Positions 26,583 to 35,420 of a stretch of DNA of 64,000 nt are shown here, piece after piece. Source of the DNA: AC-32 sp963719275 (lineage in GTDB: Bacteria; Actinomycetota; Thermoleophilia; Gaiellales; Gaiellaceae); contig CAVRBT010000002.1 in the NCBI GenBank assembly GCA_963719275.1, positions 83,898 through 147,897 of the forward strand, in the 5' to 3' direction. Positions within the stretch are counted from its first letter, which is position 1, and the number at the start of each line of letters is the position of its first letter. The position numbers were made by a program, and so were the translations under genes. Under the pieces are notes generated by a model. The model was not told where the DNA came from, made no database searches, and worked only from the letters and a program-made list of their open reading frames with translations.

Positions 26583-28415
26583 ATGTCCTCACACGCCGCG
26601 GCGGCGGGAGCCGCTGAGCGGCGCTCCACGGCCAGTTCCAGCCACGTGCTGGCGATCGCCCTCGTGGGAGCTGCCGCCTCCCTAGTGGTGGTCGGAACGG
26701 GGTGGTCGAGCCCGCTGATCTCGCACTCCCACGCGGCCGCCATGTTGAGGGGCCTGTTCGTCGCGACCTACGTCGGCGTCGGCGCGTACACGTGGTCGCG
26801 GCGCCCGGCGAGCCAGATCGGCCCGCTGATCGCCGGCGCCGGGTTCATCTACGCCGTCGTGGCGCTGGCCGCGATAGACGACCCGCTGCCGTACACGATC
26901 GGACGCGTCGCGCTCGCGGCGGAGGTGGTCTACTTCGCATTTCTCTTCGTCAGCTTCCCGCGCGAGCGGCCCTCCACGCAGCTCGAGCGGCGCTTCGTTG
27001 CGGCCGCTGCAGGCGCAACCGTGGTCGTCTGGGCCGTGACGCTCGCACTCGTGGACACGCTTCCGCACGGCGGGCCGCTCATCGATTGCGCGCCTCAGTG
27101 CCCCGGCAACGCCTTCCAGGTCGTCCAAACGCCGGATGGCGTGACCTCGGCACTCGGCGTTCTTGCGACCGCAGTCACGATGCTGATCGTGCTGGCCCTC
27201 GTCGTCCTGCTGGCGGGCAAAGCGTCGTCTGCGACGTTGATCCGGCGCCGCGTCGTCGTGCCCCTGTTGTACGCGTCCATCTTCTTCGTGGCGAGCTACG
27301 CCACTTACAGCCTGGTCAGCCAGGTCGGCGGCAGCGATCAACCGAGCGCCTGGCTACGCGTGCTCGGCGTGGTCGGCGCATTCGCGGTGCCACTCGCGCT
27401 GCTCTACGGACAGCTCCGGGGGCGCCTGTTCGCCGCTGCGAGCCTGTGGCGCACGATTGGACGAGGAGGGCCGCGGAACGTCACGCCTTGGCAGATGCAG
27501 GAGTTCCTCGCGGAGGCACTCGGCGATCGGTCGCTGGAGCTCCTTGCCTGGAGTCCCGAGCGCAACGGCTACGTCGACGTGAGCGGCGAGCCGGCAGAGC
27601 CTCCCGAGCCGTCGGCGTCCCGCAGCGTGACCCGGATCGCACGGGCGGGCTCGCCGTCGCTGGCACTGATCTACGACGCGGAGCTCGACGACGACCTCGA
27701 GACCGTCCGCGGGCTCGGCGCGGCCGCGGCGACGCTGCTCGAGAACGTCACGCTCGTGCACGAGCTCCAGGCGTCGCGTGCCCGGATCGTCGACTCGGCC
27801 GAGCAGGAGCGCCACCGCCTCGAGCGCGACCTCCACGACGGGGCCCAGCAGCGGCTGACGGCGATTCAGCTGAAGCTCGGGCTCGCACGGGAGCGCGTTC
27901 CGGATGGTGAGCTCGGAACCGAGCTCGACGAGCTGGCGTCGGAGGCGGTGGCCGCGGCCGCAGAGCTCAGGGCGCTGGCGCACGGGATCTACCCCGCGCT
28001 CCTCAACGACGCCGGACTCGCCCCCGCACTCCGGTCGTTCGCGAGCGGGGCGACGATTCCGATCCGCGTCGTCGACCGCGGGATCGAGCGCGCTCCCGCC
28101 GGCACCGAGCTCGCGATCTACTTCTGCGTGCTCGAGGCTCTGCAGAACGTGGCCAAGCACGCCGGCGCCGAGGCGCGGGCGGTCGTGACGCTGGGGCGCA
28201 CGGGAGACACGATCGAGTTCGAGATCCGCGACGACGGGGTGGGCTTCGCTCCGGCGGTGGAGACGGAGGGGATCGGGCTCGTCAGCATGCGCGACCGCAT
28301 CGGCGCCGTAGGCGGGATCCTCGAGATACGCTCGTCGCCGAGCGCGGGCGCGACCGTGCACGGCAGCGTCCCGGCGGGCACCGACAGGTCGGACGGCGAC
28401 CGCGCCGCCCTGTGA
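26583..28415 (+). CDS. NarL-type sensor histidine kinase, pair 1
   Basis: 610 residues from ATG 26583; the open frame extends upstream but lacks membrane or domain content. Seven or more helices fill residues 20-290. A degenerate GAF-like region (RSLELLAWSPERNGYVDV) follows, then the coiled coil and H-box ERHRLERDLHDGAQQRLTAIQLKLGLA with the phosphorylated His. The HATPase_c domain shows ALQNVAKHAGA (N box), DDGVGFAP (G1) and GIGLVSMRDRIGAVGG (G2). HisKA_3 family. It signals to the regulator at 28412, whose GTG overlaps its stop. Confidence 0.9.
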   Translation: MSSHAAAAGAAERRSTASSSHVLAIALVGAAASLVVVGTGWSSPLISHSHAAAMLRGLFVATYVGVGAYTWSRRPASQIGPLIAGAGFIYAVVALAAIDDPLPYTIGRVALAAEVVYFAFLFVSFPRERPSTQLERRFVAAAAGATVVVWAVTLALVDTLPHGGPLIDCAPQCPGNAFQVVQTPDGVTSALGVLATAVTMLIVLALVVLLAGKASSATLIRRRVVVPLLYASIFFVASYATYSLVSQVGGSDQPSAWLRVLGVVGAFAVPLALLYGQLRGRLFAAASLWRTIGRGGPRNVTPWQMQEFLAEALGDRSLELLAWSPERNGYVDVSGEPAEPPEPSASRSVTRIARAGSPSLALIYDAELDDDLETVRGLGAAAATLLENVTLVHELQASRARIVDSAEQERHRLERDLHDGAQQRLTAIQLKLGLARERVPDGELGTELDELASEAVAAAAELRALAHGIYPALLNDAGLAPALRSFASGATIPIRVVDRGIERAPAGTELAIYFCVLEALQNVAKHAGAEARAVVTLGRTGDTIEFEIRDDGVGFAPAVETEGIGLVSMRDRIGAVGGILEIRSSPSAGATVHGSVPAGTDRSDGDRAAL

Positions 28416-29101
28416 GCTCCGACGGACGGATCCGCGTCGTCGTCGGAGAGGACAGCTTCCTCACGCGGGAGGCGATCACGTCGCTGCTCGAGAGCACCGA
28501 CGGGGTCGAGCTCGTCGCCGCGTGCGAGGATGCGGACACGCTTCGTGCGACGATCCACGCGGAGCGCCCGGACGTCGTCCTCACCGACATCCGGATGCCC
28601 CCGAGCCGCCGCGACGAGGGGATCAAGCTTGCGACGGAGCTGCGCGAGACGCGGCCCGAGATCGGCGTCGTCGTCCTCACACAGCACGCGGAGCCGGGGT
28701 ACGCGGCGCTCCTGTTCGACGGCGGCTCCGAGGGCCGAGCCTACCTCCTCAAAGAGAGCCTCAAGGACCGGGCCGAGCTGGTCCGCGCCCTCAGGACGGT
28801 CGCCGAGGGAGGGTCGGTCGTCGACCCGCTCGTGGTCGAGGAACTCCTTGCGGCACAGGCGCGGCGTGAAGGCTCGCGCCTGTCGTCGCTCACGCCTCGT
28901 GAGCTCGAGATCCTCGGGCTGCTCGCTGAAGGTAGGAGCAACGCGGCGATCGCGGAGCGGCTGTTCGTGACCAAGCGGGCGGTCGAGCGGCATATCAACG
29001 GCATCTTCCTGAAGCTCGGCCTGCGCGACGAGGACGACGTGAGCCGGCGCGTCAAGGCCGCCCTTCTGTACCTGTCGGGCGAAACAGGCCCCGGCCACTA
29101 A
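28412..29101 (+). CDS. NarL/LuxR response regulator, pair 1
   Basis: 229 residues. GTG 28412 overlaps the kinase TGA (GTGA). The receiver has acidic residues in VVVGEDSF, the phospho-acceptor Asp in VVLTDIRMP (about residue 56) and Lys in AYLLKESL. The C-terminal LuxR domain is LTPRELEILGLLAEGRSNAAIAERLFVTKRAVERHINGIFLKLGL. A candidate to bind the 20-bp operators, one of which lies 12 bp after its stop; this link is inference. Confidence 0.92.
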   Translation: MSSDGRIRVVVGEDSFLTREAITSLLESTDGVELVAACEDADTLRATIHAERPDVVLTDIRMPPSRRDEGIKLATELRETRPEIGVVVLTQHAEPGYAALLFDGGSEGRAYLLKESLKDRAELVRALRTVAEGGSVVDPLVVEELLAAQARREGSRLSSLTPRELEILGLLAEGRSNAAIAERLFVTKRAVERHINGIFLKLGLRDEDDVSRRVKAALLYLSGETGPGH

Positions 29102-29112
29102 CCGCCACTGCG

Positions 29113-29132
29113 TCACCCACTCCGGGTGATGT
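29113..29132 (+). promoter_or_regulatory. 20-bp inverted-repeat operator, site 12
   Basis: TCACCCACTCCGGGTGATGT, between the response regulator stop and the membrane protein GTG 31 bp downstream. Its arms CACCC/GGGTG are perfectly complementary. Confidence 0.65.
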
Positions 29133-29163
29133 CTCAGGCGCGCCGCCGGGCGAAGCTGGCGCC

Positions 29164-30339
29164 GTGGCTCAACCCGTTCAGACGGCCACGGCCGTCCCGG
29201 AGAAGCACGAGCGGCTCGCTTGGCGCTCCTGGGTGCCGTGGACGCTGGTCGTCATCGCCGCGGTGATCGGGCTCGTGGCGGCGCTGAACGTCTGGGTCAA
29301 GCGCCAGGCGCTCGACACGGACAACTGGACGAACGCGAGCGCGCAGCTCCTGGAGAACGACCAGATCCGCTCGGCGCTCTCGGTCTACATCGTGAACCAG
29401 GCCTTCACGGGCGCCGACGTGTCGCAGCGTCTCCAGCAGCGCCTGCCGCCGCAGTTCGACCCCCTCGCGCCTGCGCTGGCCGTCGCGCTCCAGCAGGGTG
29501 CCACGCGCACCCTCGACAACCTCCTAGCGCGGCCGCGCGTGCAGGAGCTCTGGAAGGAGGCGAACCGGCGCGCCCACGAGCGGTTCATAGCCCTCCTGAA
29601 CGGGAACGACAGCGCCCTCGAGTCGACGAACGGCAACGTCGTGCTCGACCTGAAGCCGATCGTCCGGCGCTTAGCCGACGAGCTCGGGGTCGGCGGGAGG
29701 CTCGAGGGACGGCTCCCCGAGAACGCAGGGCAGATCGTGATCATGAAGGGCAACCAGCTCGAGACCGCCCGCAAGGGCGTGAAGGTGATCAAGGTCCTCA
29801 GCTACTTCCTGTTCTTCCTCGTGATCGCGCTCTACGCCGCCGCGATCTACCTCGCCCGGGAGCGACGGAAGTTGCTGCTGGGCGTCGGGATCAGCGTGCT
29901 CGTCGTCGGCCTGCTCGTGCTCGTGGTGCGCCGCTTCGCCGGCAACTACCTCGTCGACGCCCTGACCGGGAACCCGGATGCGAAGAAGGCAGTCGACGCG
30001 ACCTGGGCGATCGAGACGGCGTTGCTCAGGAACGTCGGCGTCAACGCCGTCATCTACGGCATCGTCATCATCTTCGGCGCCTGGATCGCAGGCCCGTCTC
30101 GGCCGGCCAGGTGGGTGCGCCGCGTGTCGGCGCCGACCATGCGCGACCATCCGGTCATCGTCTACGGCCTCGTCTCGCTCGTGCTCTTCCTCGTGCTGCT
30201 GGCCGGGCCGACGGACGCGCAGCGCATCTTCCCGCTGCTGATCCTCTTCGCCTTTGCATACGCGGGTACGGAGGTGCTGCGTCGTCAGACGATCCGCGAG
30301 TTCCCGGCGGACGAACCGCAGCAGCTGCCGGCGACATGA
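29164..30339 (+). CDS. Four-helix membrane protein with external domain
   Basis: 391 residues from GTG 29164. One N-terminal helix (WTLVVIAAVIGLVAALNVWV) is followed by about 180 hydrophilic residues starting TDNWTNASAQLLENDQIRSALSVYIVNQAF. Four helices follow from residue 215. The DNWT...LLxNxxVRxAxxxYIV phrase recurs in actinobacterial integral membrane proteins of unknown function. The external domain probably lies outside the cell. No enzyme motif. Operator 31 bp upstream. Confidence 0.72.
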   Translation: MAQPVQTATAVPEKHERLAWRSWVPWTLVVIAAVIGLVAALNVWVKRQALDTDNWTNASAQLLENDQIRSALSVYIVNQAFTGADVSQRLQQRLPPQFDPLAPALAVALQQGATRTLDNLLARPRVQELWKEANRRAHERFIALLNGNDSALESTNGNVVLDLKPIVRRLADELGVGGRLEGRLPENAGQIVIMKGNQLETARKGVKVIKVLSYFLFFLVIALYAAAIYLARERRKLLLGVGISVLVVGLLVLVVRRFAGNYLVDALTGNPDAKKAVDATWAIETALLRNVGVNAVIYGIVIIFGAWIAGPSRPARWVRRVSAPTMRDHPVIVYGLVSLVLFLVLLAGPTDAQRIFPLLILFAFAYAGTEVLRRQTIREFPADEPQQLPAT

Positions 30340-30343
30340 GCGT

Positions 30344-30363
30344 TCATCCCATCGGGGCGATGC
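30344..30363 (+). promoter_or_regulatory. 20-bp inverted-repeat operator, site 13
   Basis: TCATCCCATCGGGGCGATGC, 31 bp before the first gene of the four-gene chain 30395-32941. Confidence 0.65.
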
Positions 30364-30394
30364 CTCTCCGCGCCGCGAGGAGTGGACTGAAGCC

Positions 30395-30571
30395 ATGACG
30401 CCGTCCTTCCACCTGCTGCTGACAAGCCTCGTCACGATCGCCGCGGGTGTCGCGATGCTGCGAATCGGCGTGCGCTCCGGCCTACTCCGGGCACGCGTCG
30501 AGAGCCGCCGCTGCGCCTCCTGCGGGCGCCGCATCCACGGTTGGCACTGCCCGGCCTGCTCACAACGATGA
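30395..30571 (+). CDS. Small membrane-anchored zinc-ribbon protein
   Basis: 58 residues from ATG 30395. One helix (FHLLLTSLVTIAAGVAMLRIG), then a short basic linker, and CASCGRRIHGWHCPAC, two CxxC knuckles that would bind one zinc ion. Its TGA overlaps the ATG of the lipoprotein gene (ATGA). Function unknown. First gene of an operator-controlled chain. Confidence 0.7.
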   Translation: MTPSFHLLLTSLVTIAAGVAMLRIGVRSGLLRARVESRRCASCGRRIHGWHCPACSQR

Positions 30572-31113
30572 CCGGTCGGGTCGTTTTCCGCGCTGCGTCG
30601 GCTGCGCTCGTCGCGGCTCTCGCCGCGATCGCGCTGGCCGGCTGCGGCGGCAGCTCCAGCGAGGAATCGCAGACCGAAGACTGGGCCAACGGCATGTGCA
30701 GCGCCCTCGTGGACTGGACGAACAGCGTCAAGGCCGCCGGCGAGAACGTCTCGAAGGGCGACCTCTCGAAGTCGAGCCTGCAGGATGCCACGAACGCGAT
30801 CTCGGACGCCAACAAGCAGCTCAGCGACGACCTGAAGTCGCTCGGCAAGCCGCCGACGCCGACGGCCGACGAGGCCAAGTCGTCGTTGCAGCAGCTCTCC
30901 AAGGATTTGAGCGCGCAGGTCGAAAACATCCGCGAGGCCCTCAGCGGGGGTGGGGACATCACGTCCGCGATCACCGCGGCCGGCACCGCGGTCCAGGCGA
31001 TGAGCAAGGATTTGCAGGACACGTCGAACCAGCTTCAGGCACTCTCGAAGGACGACACGTGGTCGAACGCGTTCAAGAACTCGGAGTCGTGCCAGAAGCT
31101 GAGCAGCGGCTGA
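30568..31113 (+). CDS. Lipoprotein, WANGxC family, copy 2
   Basis: 181 residues from ATG 30568. Signal and lipobox ALAGC (Cys about residue 28), then GSSSEE. Mature motif DWANGMCSALVDWTNSVKAAGENV, a Ser/Lys/Asp-rich helical middle with heptads (QLSDDLKSL, LQQLSKDLSAQVENI, MSKDLQDTSNQLQAL) and ending WSNAFKNSESCQKLSSG. It shares both ends with the 7839 lipoprotein, which lacks most of the middle. Probably an elongated coiled coil outside the membrane, closed by the two cysteines. Confidence 0.8.
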   Translation: MTGRVVFRAASAALVAALAAIALAGCGGSSSEESQTEDWANGMCSALVDWTNSVKAAGENVSKGDLSKSSLQDATNAISDANKQLSDDLKSLGKPPTPTADEAKSSLQQLSKDLSAQVENIREALSGGGDITSAITAAGTAVQAMSKDLQDTSNQLQALSKDDTWSNAFKNSESCQKLSSG

Positions 31114-31865
31114 GGGTCACCTGGGTCGGACATAGCACAGTCCTCGTGGAAGCCGCCGGCGTGCGGCTGCTCACAGACCCGCTCCTGCGGCGACGCCTCG
31201 GCCACGTTTTCCGGGTCGCGCCGGCGGCCGAGCCGCTCGCCGACGAGCTCGACGCCGTCCTGATCTCCCATGTGCACTACGACCACCTGCACCTGCCCTC
31301 GCTCCGGCTCGTTCGGGCCCGCCAGTACGTCGTGCCGCGCGGATGCCGGCGGTTCCTCGAGCCCCGCGGCTTCGGCCCGGTCGTCGAGCTCGACGAGGGC
31401 GAGGAGCTCGCGATCGGCGCGCTCACTGTCCGTGCCACGCACGCTGTCCACCATGCTCGCCGCAGCCTGCGCCAGCAAGCGACGCCCTCGCTCGGCTACC
31501 TGATCTCGGCGCCGGCGCGCCTCTACTTCGCCGGCGACACGGACGTGTTCGAGGAGATGCGTGACCTCGCGCCGCTGGACGTTGCGCTTCTGCCGATCTG
31601 GGGCTGGGGCCCGCGGGTCGGGCGCGGCCACCTCGACCCCCACGGCGCGGCCGAGGCGCTTCGCCTGCTTCGCCCCCGGCTCGCCGTCCCGATCCACTGG
31701 GGGACCTACCGGCGCATCGGCATGAGCCGCGACGCGGCTGTGCTGCGCGAGCCGCCCGCTCGCTTCGAGCGCCTGGCCCGCCAGCTCGCGCCCGACGTGG
31801 ACGTGCGGGTGCTGGCTCCGGGCGAGCGGCTCGAGGTGGACATGACCGAGAGTGGTACTGCGTGA
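31089..31865 (+). CDS. Metallo-beta-lactamase-fold hydrolase (UlaG-like)
   Basis: 258 residues from GTG 31089, overlapping the lipoprotein end by 25 bases. VTWVGHSTVLVEAAGVRLLTDP is the usual UlaG/RomA-type start. ISHVHYDHLHLPSL is the HxHxDH metal motif, YFAGDTD supplies the bridging Asp, and AVPIHWGTY the last His. Such proteins include N-acylphosphatidylethanolamine phospholipase D relatives. Substrate unknown. Its stop overlaps the next GTG (GTGA). Confidence 0.87.
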   Translation: MPEAEQRLRVTWVGHSTVLVEAAGVRLLTDPLLRRRLGHVFRVAPAAEPLADELDAVLISHVHYDHLHLPSLRLVRARQYVVPRGCRRFLEPRGFGPVVELDEGEELAIGALTVRATHAVHHARRSLRQQATPSLGYLISAPARLYFAGDTDVFEEMRDLAPLDVALLPIWGWGPRVGRGHLDPHGAAEALRLLRPRLAVPIHWGTYRRIGMSRDAAVLREPPARFERLARQLAPDVDVRVLAPGERLEVDMTESGTA

Positions 31866-32941
31866 GACGCCTCTCCCGCCCGGTCGTCAAGCGCGTCTTG
31901 CTGGGGGCGGCGAGCGCCGCGATCATCATCGCGACCTTCGTCTACTTCCTGCCGACGATCGCGAACTACGGCGAGGTCTGGGGCGTGGTCAAGCAGCTCT
32001 CGTGGCCGCAGATCCTCGCCCTGCTGGGCGCGACGGCGGTCAACCTCGTCACGTTCGCGCCGCCGTGGATGGTCGCGCTCCCCGGGCTCACGTTCCTCCA
32101 GGCGCTCACGGTGACGCAGGCCTCCACCGCGCTCTCGATCGTCGTCCCGGGAGGAATCGCAGCGGGCGTGGCCGGGTCGTACGGCATCCTGCGCAGCTGG
32201 AGCTTCTCCACGAACAACGTGGCGCGCGCGATCACGTTGACCGGGCTCTGGAACCAGTTCCTGAACCTCACGTTCCCGATCGTCGCGGTCTTCCTGCTCG
32301 CGATCACCGGCGAGAGCACGGCCGCGCTCGCGTCGATCGCCTTCGTCGGTGTCGCGATCCTGGGCATCGTCGTCGCGGGCTTCGTGCTGATCCTGCTCAG
32401 CGCGCGCCTCGCCGAGGACATCGGCAACGTTGCCGCCCGGTTCGCGAACTGGGCGCTCGGCAAGATCCGGCGCGGCCCCGTCACCTGGAACGGCGAGAGC
32501 TTCGAGCGCTTCCGCGCCGAGGCGGGCGACCTGCTCGAGCGGCGCTGGCACCTCCTGACCCTCGCCTCCCTGGCAGGGCAGCTGACGGTCTTCGTGCTGC
32601 TGCTGACATCGCTGCGGACCCTGGACGTCCCGGCGTCCGAGGTGAACCTGGTCGAAGCCTTCGCCGCCTGGTCGCTCGCGCGCCTGGTCGGGTCGATCCC
32701 AATCACGCCCGGCGGGATCGGCGTCGTCGAGCTCGCCCTGACCGGGACCCTCGTCGGCTTCGGCGGGAACAACGCGGGCGTCGTCGCCGCGGTGCTCGTC
32801 TACCGCTTCCTGACGGCCGTCCCCACGCTCCTACTCGGCCTGGGAGCGGCCTTCACGATCCGGCGGCGCAGACCGCCGGGCGCGACGGCCGTCGAATCAA
32901 CGCCCGCGGGAAGCCGGGAAAGCCTCCGCACCACGCCGTGA
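31862..32941 (+). CDS. Flippase-like membrane protein (UPF0104/LPG-synthase TM)
   Basis: 359 residues from GTG 31862. About eight transmembrane helices. ALSIVVPGGIAAGVAGSYGIL and LVGSIPITPGGIGVVELALTG are the repeated P-GG motifs of the lysylphosphatidylglycerol synthetase transmembrane/UPF0104 family, which moves or presents lipids. No aminoacyl-transferase domain is attached. It ends the 30395-32941 chain with a zinc-ribbon protein, lipoprotein and hydrolase, which fits lipid handling. Confidence 0.83.
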   Translation: MRRLSRPVVKRVLLGAASAAIIIATFVYFLPTIANYGEVWGVVKQLSWPQILALLGATAVNLVTFAPPWMVALPGLTFLQALTVTQASTALSIVVPGGIAAGVAGSYGILRSWSFSTNNVARAITLTGLWNQFLNLTFPIVAVFLLAITGESTAALASIAFVGVAILGIVVAGFVLILLSARLAEDIGNVAARFANWALGKIRRGPVTWNGESFERFRAEAGDLLERRWHLLTLASLAGQLTVFVLLLTSLRTLDVPASEVNLVEAFAAWSLARLVGSIPITPGGIGVVELALTGTLVGFGGNNAGVVAAVLVYRFLTAVPTLLLGLGAAFTIRRRRPPGATAVESTPAGSRESLRTTP

Positions 32942-32946
32942 GCGTT

Positions 32947-32966
32947 TCATCCGGTCGGGGCGATGT
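32947..32966 (+). promoter_or_regulatory. 20-bp inverted-repeat operator, site 14
   Basis: TCATCCGGTCGGGGCGATGT, 59 bp before the 66-residue membrane protein ATG. Confidence 0.63.
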
Positions 32967-33025
32967 CGCTCCCGGCCAGGCCGTCGAGGCTGAGCGTTAG
33001 GCTGACGTCTTCGGAAGGGAGCGGC

Positions 33026-33226
33026 ATGGACGAGGTGGGTTGGAAGTTCTGGCTGTGGGTGATCGGCATCTCGCTCGCGATCGGCATCGGCGGGCTGCTG
33101 CTCTTCCTGCTCATCGGCGCCGCCTGGTACAGGTGGGGATTCTTCGGCGCATTGCTTTTCTTCGGCGTCATCGCCATCGCGTACGGGTACTTCTACGACC
33201 GGCGTCAGCGGCGACACGGGATGTGA
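33026..33226 (+). CDS. Small two-helix membrane protein, 66 aa
   Basis: ATG 33026 has GGAAGGGA 5 nt upstream. Helices FWLWVIGISLAIGIGGLLLFLL and WGFFGALLFFGVIAIAYGYFY are joined by AWYRW, with a basic tail (DRRQRRHGM). Similar in size and style, not in sequence, to the 760 and 61556 proteins. Function unknown. Followed after 13 bp by the PRC-barrel gene. Confidence 0.7.
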   Translation: MDEVGWKFWLWVIGISLAIGIGGLLLFLLIGAAWYRWGFFGALLFFGVIAIAYGYFYDRRQRRHGM

Positions 33227-33239
33227 GGCCCGCGCCGGC

Positions 33240-33884
33240 ATGAACCTTGCGCTCGGAAGCACCGTTCGCTGCTCCGACGGCGCTGTCCGTGAGCTCGCCG
33301 ACCTCGTGGTCGACGCGCCTGCGAGGCGCGTGACCCACCTCGTCGTGCAGCCGAAGCGGCAGCACGACGAGGCGCGGCTCGTCTCGCTCGAGTTGGCCGG
33401 CGAGGACGCGAAAGGCGGCGTCTCGCTCTTCTGCACGGCGGAAACGCTCGACGGGTTCGAGCGGGTGCGAGGGTACGCCTACCTCCCGGCAGGCCAACAG
33501 CCGGAGGAGAGCGCCCAGTGGGACGTCGGCGTGGAGGACGTGCTCGCCGTCCCGAGCGTCGACCCGCTCGACATGGCCGAGCCCGAGCTCGACCCGAACG
33601 TCAACCTGATGTACGACCGCGTCCCGAAGGGTGATGTCGAGCTGCGGCTGACCAGCTCGGTCTACTCGGCGGACGAGCATCGCGTCGGGTCGGTGAACGG
33701 CGTCGTCGTCGGCGACGACGGCGTGATCACGGTGCTCACGCTCCAGCGCGGGCACCTGTGGTGGCGGCGCGAGATCTCCGTGCCCGTCGACGCGATCGCG
33801 TCGCTCGAGAACGACATGGCGACGCTGGCGGTCGAGAAGAGCGAGCTGAAGCGGTTCCCCTCGCGGCGGCGCGGCTCGAGCTGA
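33240..33884 (+). CDS. PRC-barrel-like protein
   Basis: 214 residues. The N-terminus (LGSTVRCSDGAVRELADLVVDAPARRVTHLVV) and residues about 135-200 (RLTSSVYSADEHRVGSVNGVVVGDDGVITVLTL and EISVPVDAIASLEND) look like two PRC-barrel units, each with a DGxxxG turn and a VxxxLVV strand. PRC-barrels bind RNA, metals or reaction-centre subunits in other proteins. The role here is unknown; both units face the cytoplasm since no signal peptide is seen. Confidence 0.72.
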   Translation: MNLALGSTVRCSDGAVRELADLVVDAPARRVTHLVVQPKRQHDEARLVSLELAGEDAKGGVSLFCTAETLDGFERVRGYAYLPAGQQPEESAQWDVGVEDVLAVPSVDPLDMAEPELDPNVNLMYDRVPKGDVELRLTSSVYSADEHRVGSVNGVVVGDDGVITVLTLQRGHLWWRREISVPVDAIASLENDMATLAVEKSELKRFPSRRRGSS

Positions 33885-33887
33885 CGC

Positions 33888-34469
33888 TCAGGCCTCCGCG
33901 CGCCGCGACTCCGCGCGCAGCTGGAACCCGAAGATGATCTGCGTGATCCCGGCGGCGAGTGCACTCGCGCCGATCCAGACGATCAGCAGGAACGCCTTGT
34001 GGCCGAAGTTGCCCGCCGCCCAGAACGCGAGCAGCACCTCGACCGCGCCGATGATCAGCTGGCCCCACCAGAGCTCGCGCCCGCGGTCGAAGAGCGCGAC
34101 GACGATGTTGAAGACGCCGGCGAAGAGCAGGTAGAAGGCGAAGATCGCCGCGAGGGCGTTGAAGGTGTTCTGGGGGTGCGCGAAGGCGAGTACGCCGATC
34201 ACCAGGAAGGCGATGCCGAGGGCGATGCGCAGGAGGCGCCACCAGCCCGAGGCCGCGGCGGCGGTGAGGAACTCGAGCCCGGCTCCCGCGATGCAGACGA
34301 TGCCGGTCAGGATCGCGATCCCGTGAACCGTCGTTGCGTCGACCTGGAAGACGAGCAGCGCGAAGACGAGCCAGAGGAAGCCGATCGCCACGAAGAGCCA
34401 CCACACCTCGGCGGTCTGGTCGCGACCGGTGACCGTGCCCGGCATTCGGCTGGCAGGTCCCGCGTTCAT
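33888..34469 (-). CDS. HdeD/DUF308 membrane protein
   Basis: 193 residues and six helices in three pairs: LFVAIGFLWLVFALLVF, ILTGIVCIAGAGLEFLTAA, WWRLLRIALGIAFLVIGVLAF, LAAIFAFYLLFAGVFNIVVALF, WWGQLIIGAVEVLLAFWAAG and IGASALAAGITQIIFGFQL. The WWxxLxxGxxxxxxG repeats are typical of HdeD-like acid-resistance membrane proteins (DUF308). Convergent with the PRC-barrel gene, 3 bp apart, and 8 bp after the RDD gene, so probably its co-transcript. Confidence 0.83.
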   Translation of the reverse strand: MNAGPASRMPGTVTGRDQTAEVWWLFVAIGFLWLVFALLVFQVDATTVHGIAILTGIVCIAGAGLEFLTAAAASGWWRLLRIALGIAFLVIGVLAFAHPQNTFNALAAIFAFYLLFAGVFNIVVALFDRGRELWWGQLIIGAVEVLLAFWAAGNFGHKAFLLIVWIGASALAAGITQIIFGFQLRAESRRAEA

Positions 34470-34477
34470 GACGCCTT

Positions 34478-35410
34478 CTACGGTTGCACGCCGACCGGCC
34501 GGACCGGATCGTAGAGGACCGTGGTCCCGGCGACGAAGTCGGGGAGGGCGCGCCTGCGCCGGTCGACGAGCGCAGGCAGGAAGCCTGCGAAGAAGGGGAT
34601 GATCGCGAGGATCAGCCCGGCCAGCCGCAGCAGCGAGCGAGGTGCCGAAGGCGGCTCTCCGGAGCGGGTTTGCACCCGGAGCCTCATCAGCCGCATCCCC
34701 GGCGTCTGGCCCGTCACGCTCCAGAACCCGACGAAGTAGAGCGCCACGACGAGCAGCCAGCCCCCGCCGGCGAGCGAGCCCGTCAACCAGCCGCTGTGGA
34801 GCTGGCCGACGAGGCCGAGCACCAGCCCGACCGACGCGGCAACGACGAGGTACGCCGCCTGCGCGAGCGCAGCGTCGACGACCAGCGCCACCCCGCGCGT
34901 CGCAACGCCGGCGAACCCGGGATCGGCCGGGCGCGGACGCCGCAGCAGCCGGTGCACACGCCCTTCGATCCGGTCGTCGGCGGTGCGCGCCTTGCCGCGG
35001 GCGGCGTCCGCGGCCTCCTCGCCGTACCCGCCCGCCGCCTCCGTGAGCGCCCGCCGGACTTCCGGGCTCGAGAGCATCTCCGCGACCGCGCGCTGGAAGG
35101 CCGGGGTGTGGACGAGCCGCTGCGTCGCGGCCTCCGCAAGCCGGGTGGCCTCCTCGCTCGCGACCCAGCGCTCGAGCGCCGGGTTGCGCAGTACCTGCTC
35201 GACGACACCGTCGGTTCCGTCCGGGCCGGCCTCTCGCCGGGAGGAGGCTTCGAGCATCTCCGCGACGACTCGCTCGACCACTCGCTGCTCGACGATGGCG
35301 CGGCCGACCATCTCCGGCAGCGGCCCCGCCAGAGCGGCGTCGATCGCGCGCCCCGTCTCGTCCGCGAGGACACCGCGCATCGGTCCCAGCGGGATGCGGC
35401 CGAATTTCAC
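34478..35410 (-). CDS. RDD-family membrane protein with long helical N-terminus
   Basis: 310 residues. The first 165 are Ala/Glu/Arg-rich repeated helices (VVERVVAEMLEASS, LERWVASEEATRLAEAATQRLVHTP, RAVAEMLSSPEVRRALTEA). The RDD domain follows: RGVALVVDAALAQAAYLVVAASVGL, FVGFWSVTGQTPGMRLMRLRV and LVDRRRRALPDFVAGTTVLYD, with the R-D-D positions. RDD proteins are membrane proteins, some acting in ion transport. The extended N-terminal part is unusual for the family. Confidence 0.82.
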   Translation of the reverse strand: MKFGRIPLGPMRGVLADETGRAIDAALAGPLPEMVGRAIVEQRVVERVVAEMLEASSRREAGPDGTDGVVEQVLRNPALERWVASEEATRLAEAATQRLVHTPAFQRAVAEMLSSPEVRRALTEAAGGYGEEAADAARGKARTADDRIEGRVHRLLRRPRPADPGFAGVATRGVALVVDAALAQAAYLVVAASVGLVLGLVGQLHSGWLTGSLAGGGWLLVVALYFVGFWSVTGQTPGMRLMRLRVQTRSGEPPSAPRSLLRLAGLILAIIPFFAGFLPALVDRRRRALPDFVAGTTVLYDPVRPVGVQP

Positions 35411-35420
35411 CGTGGTGCGG

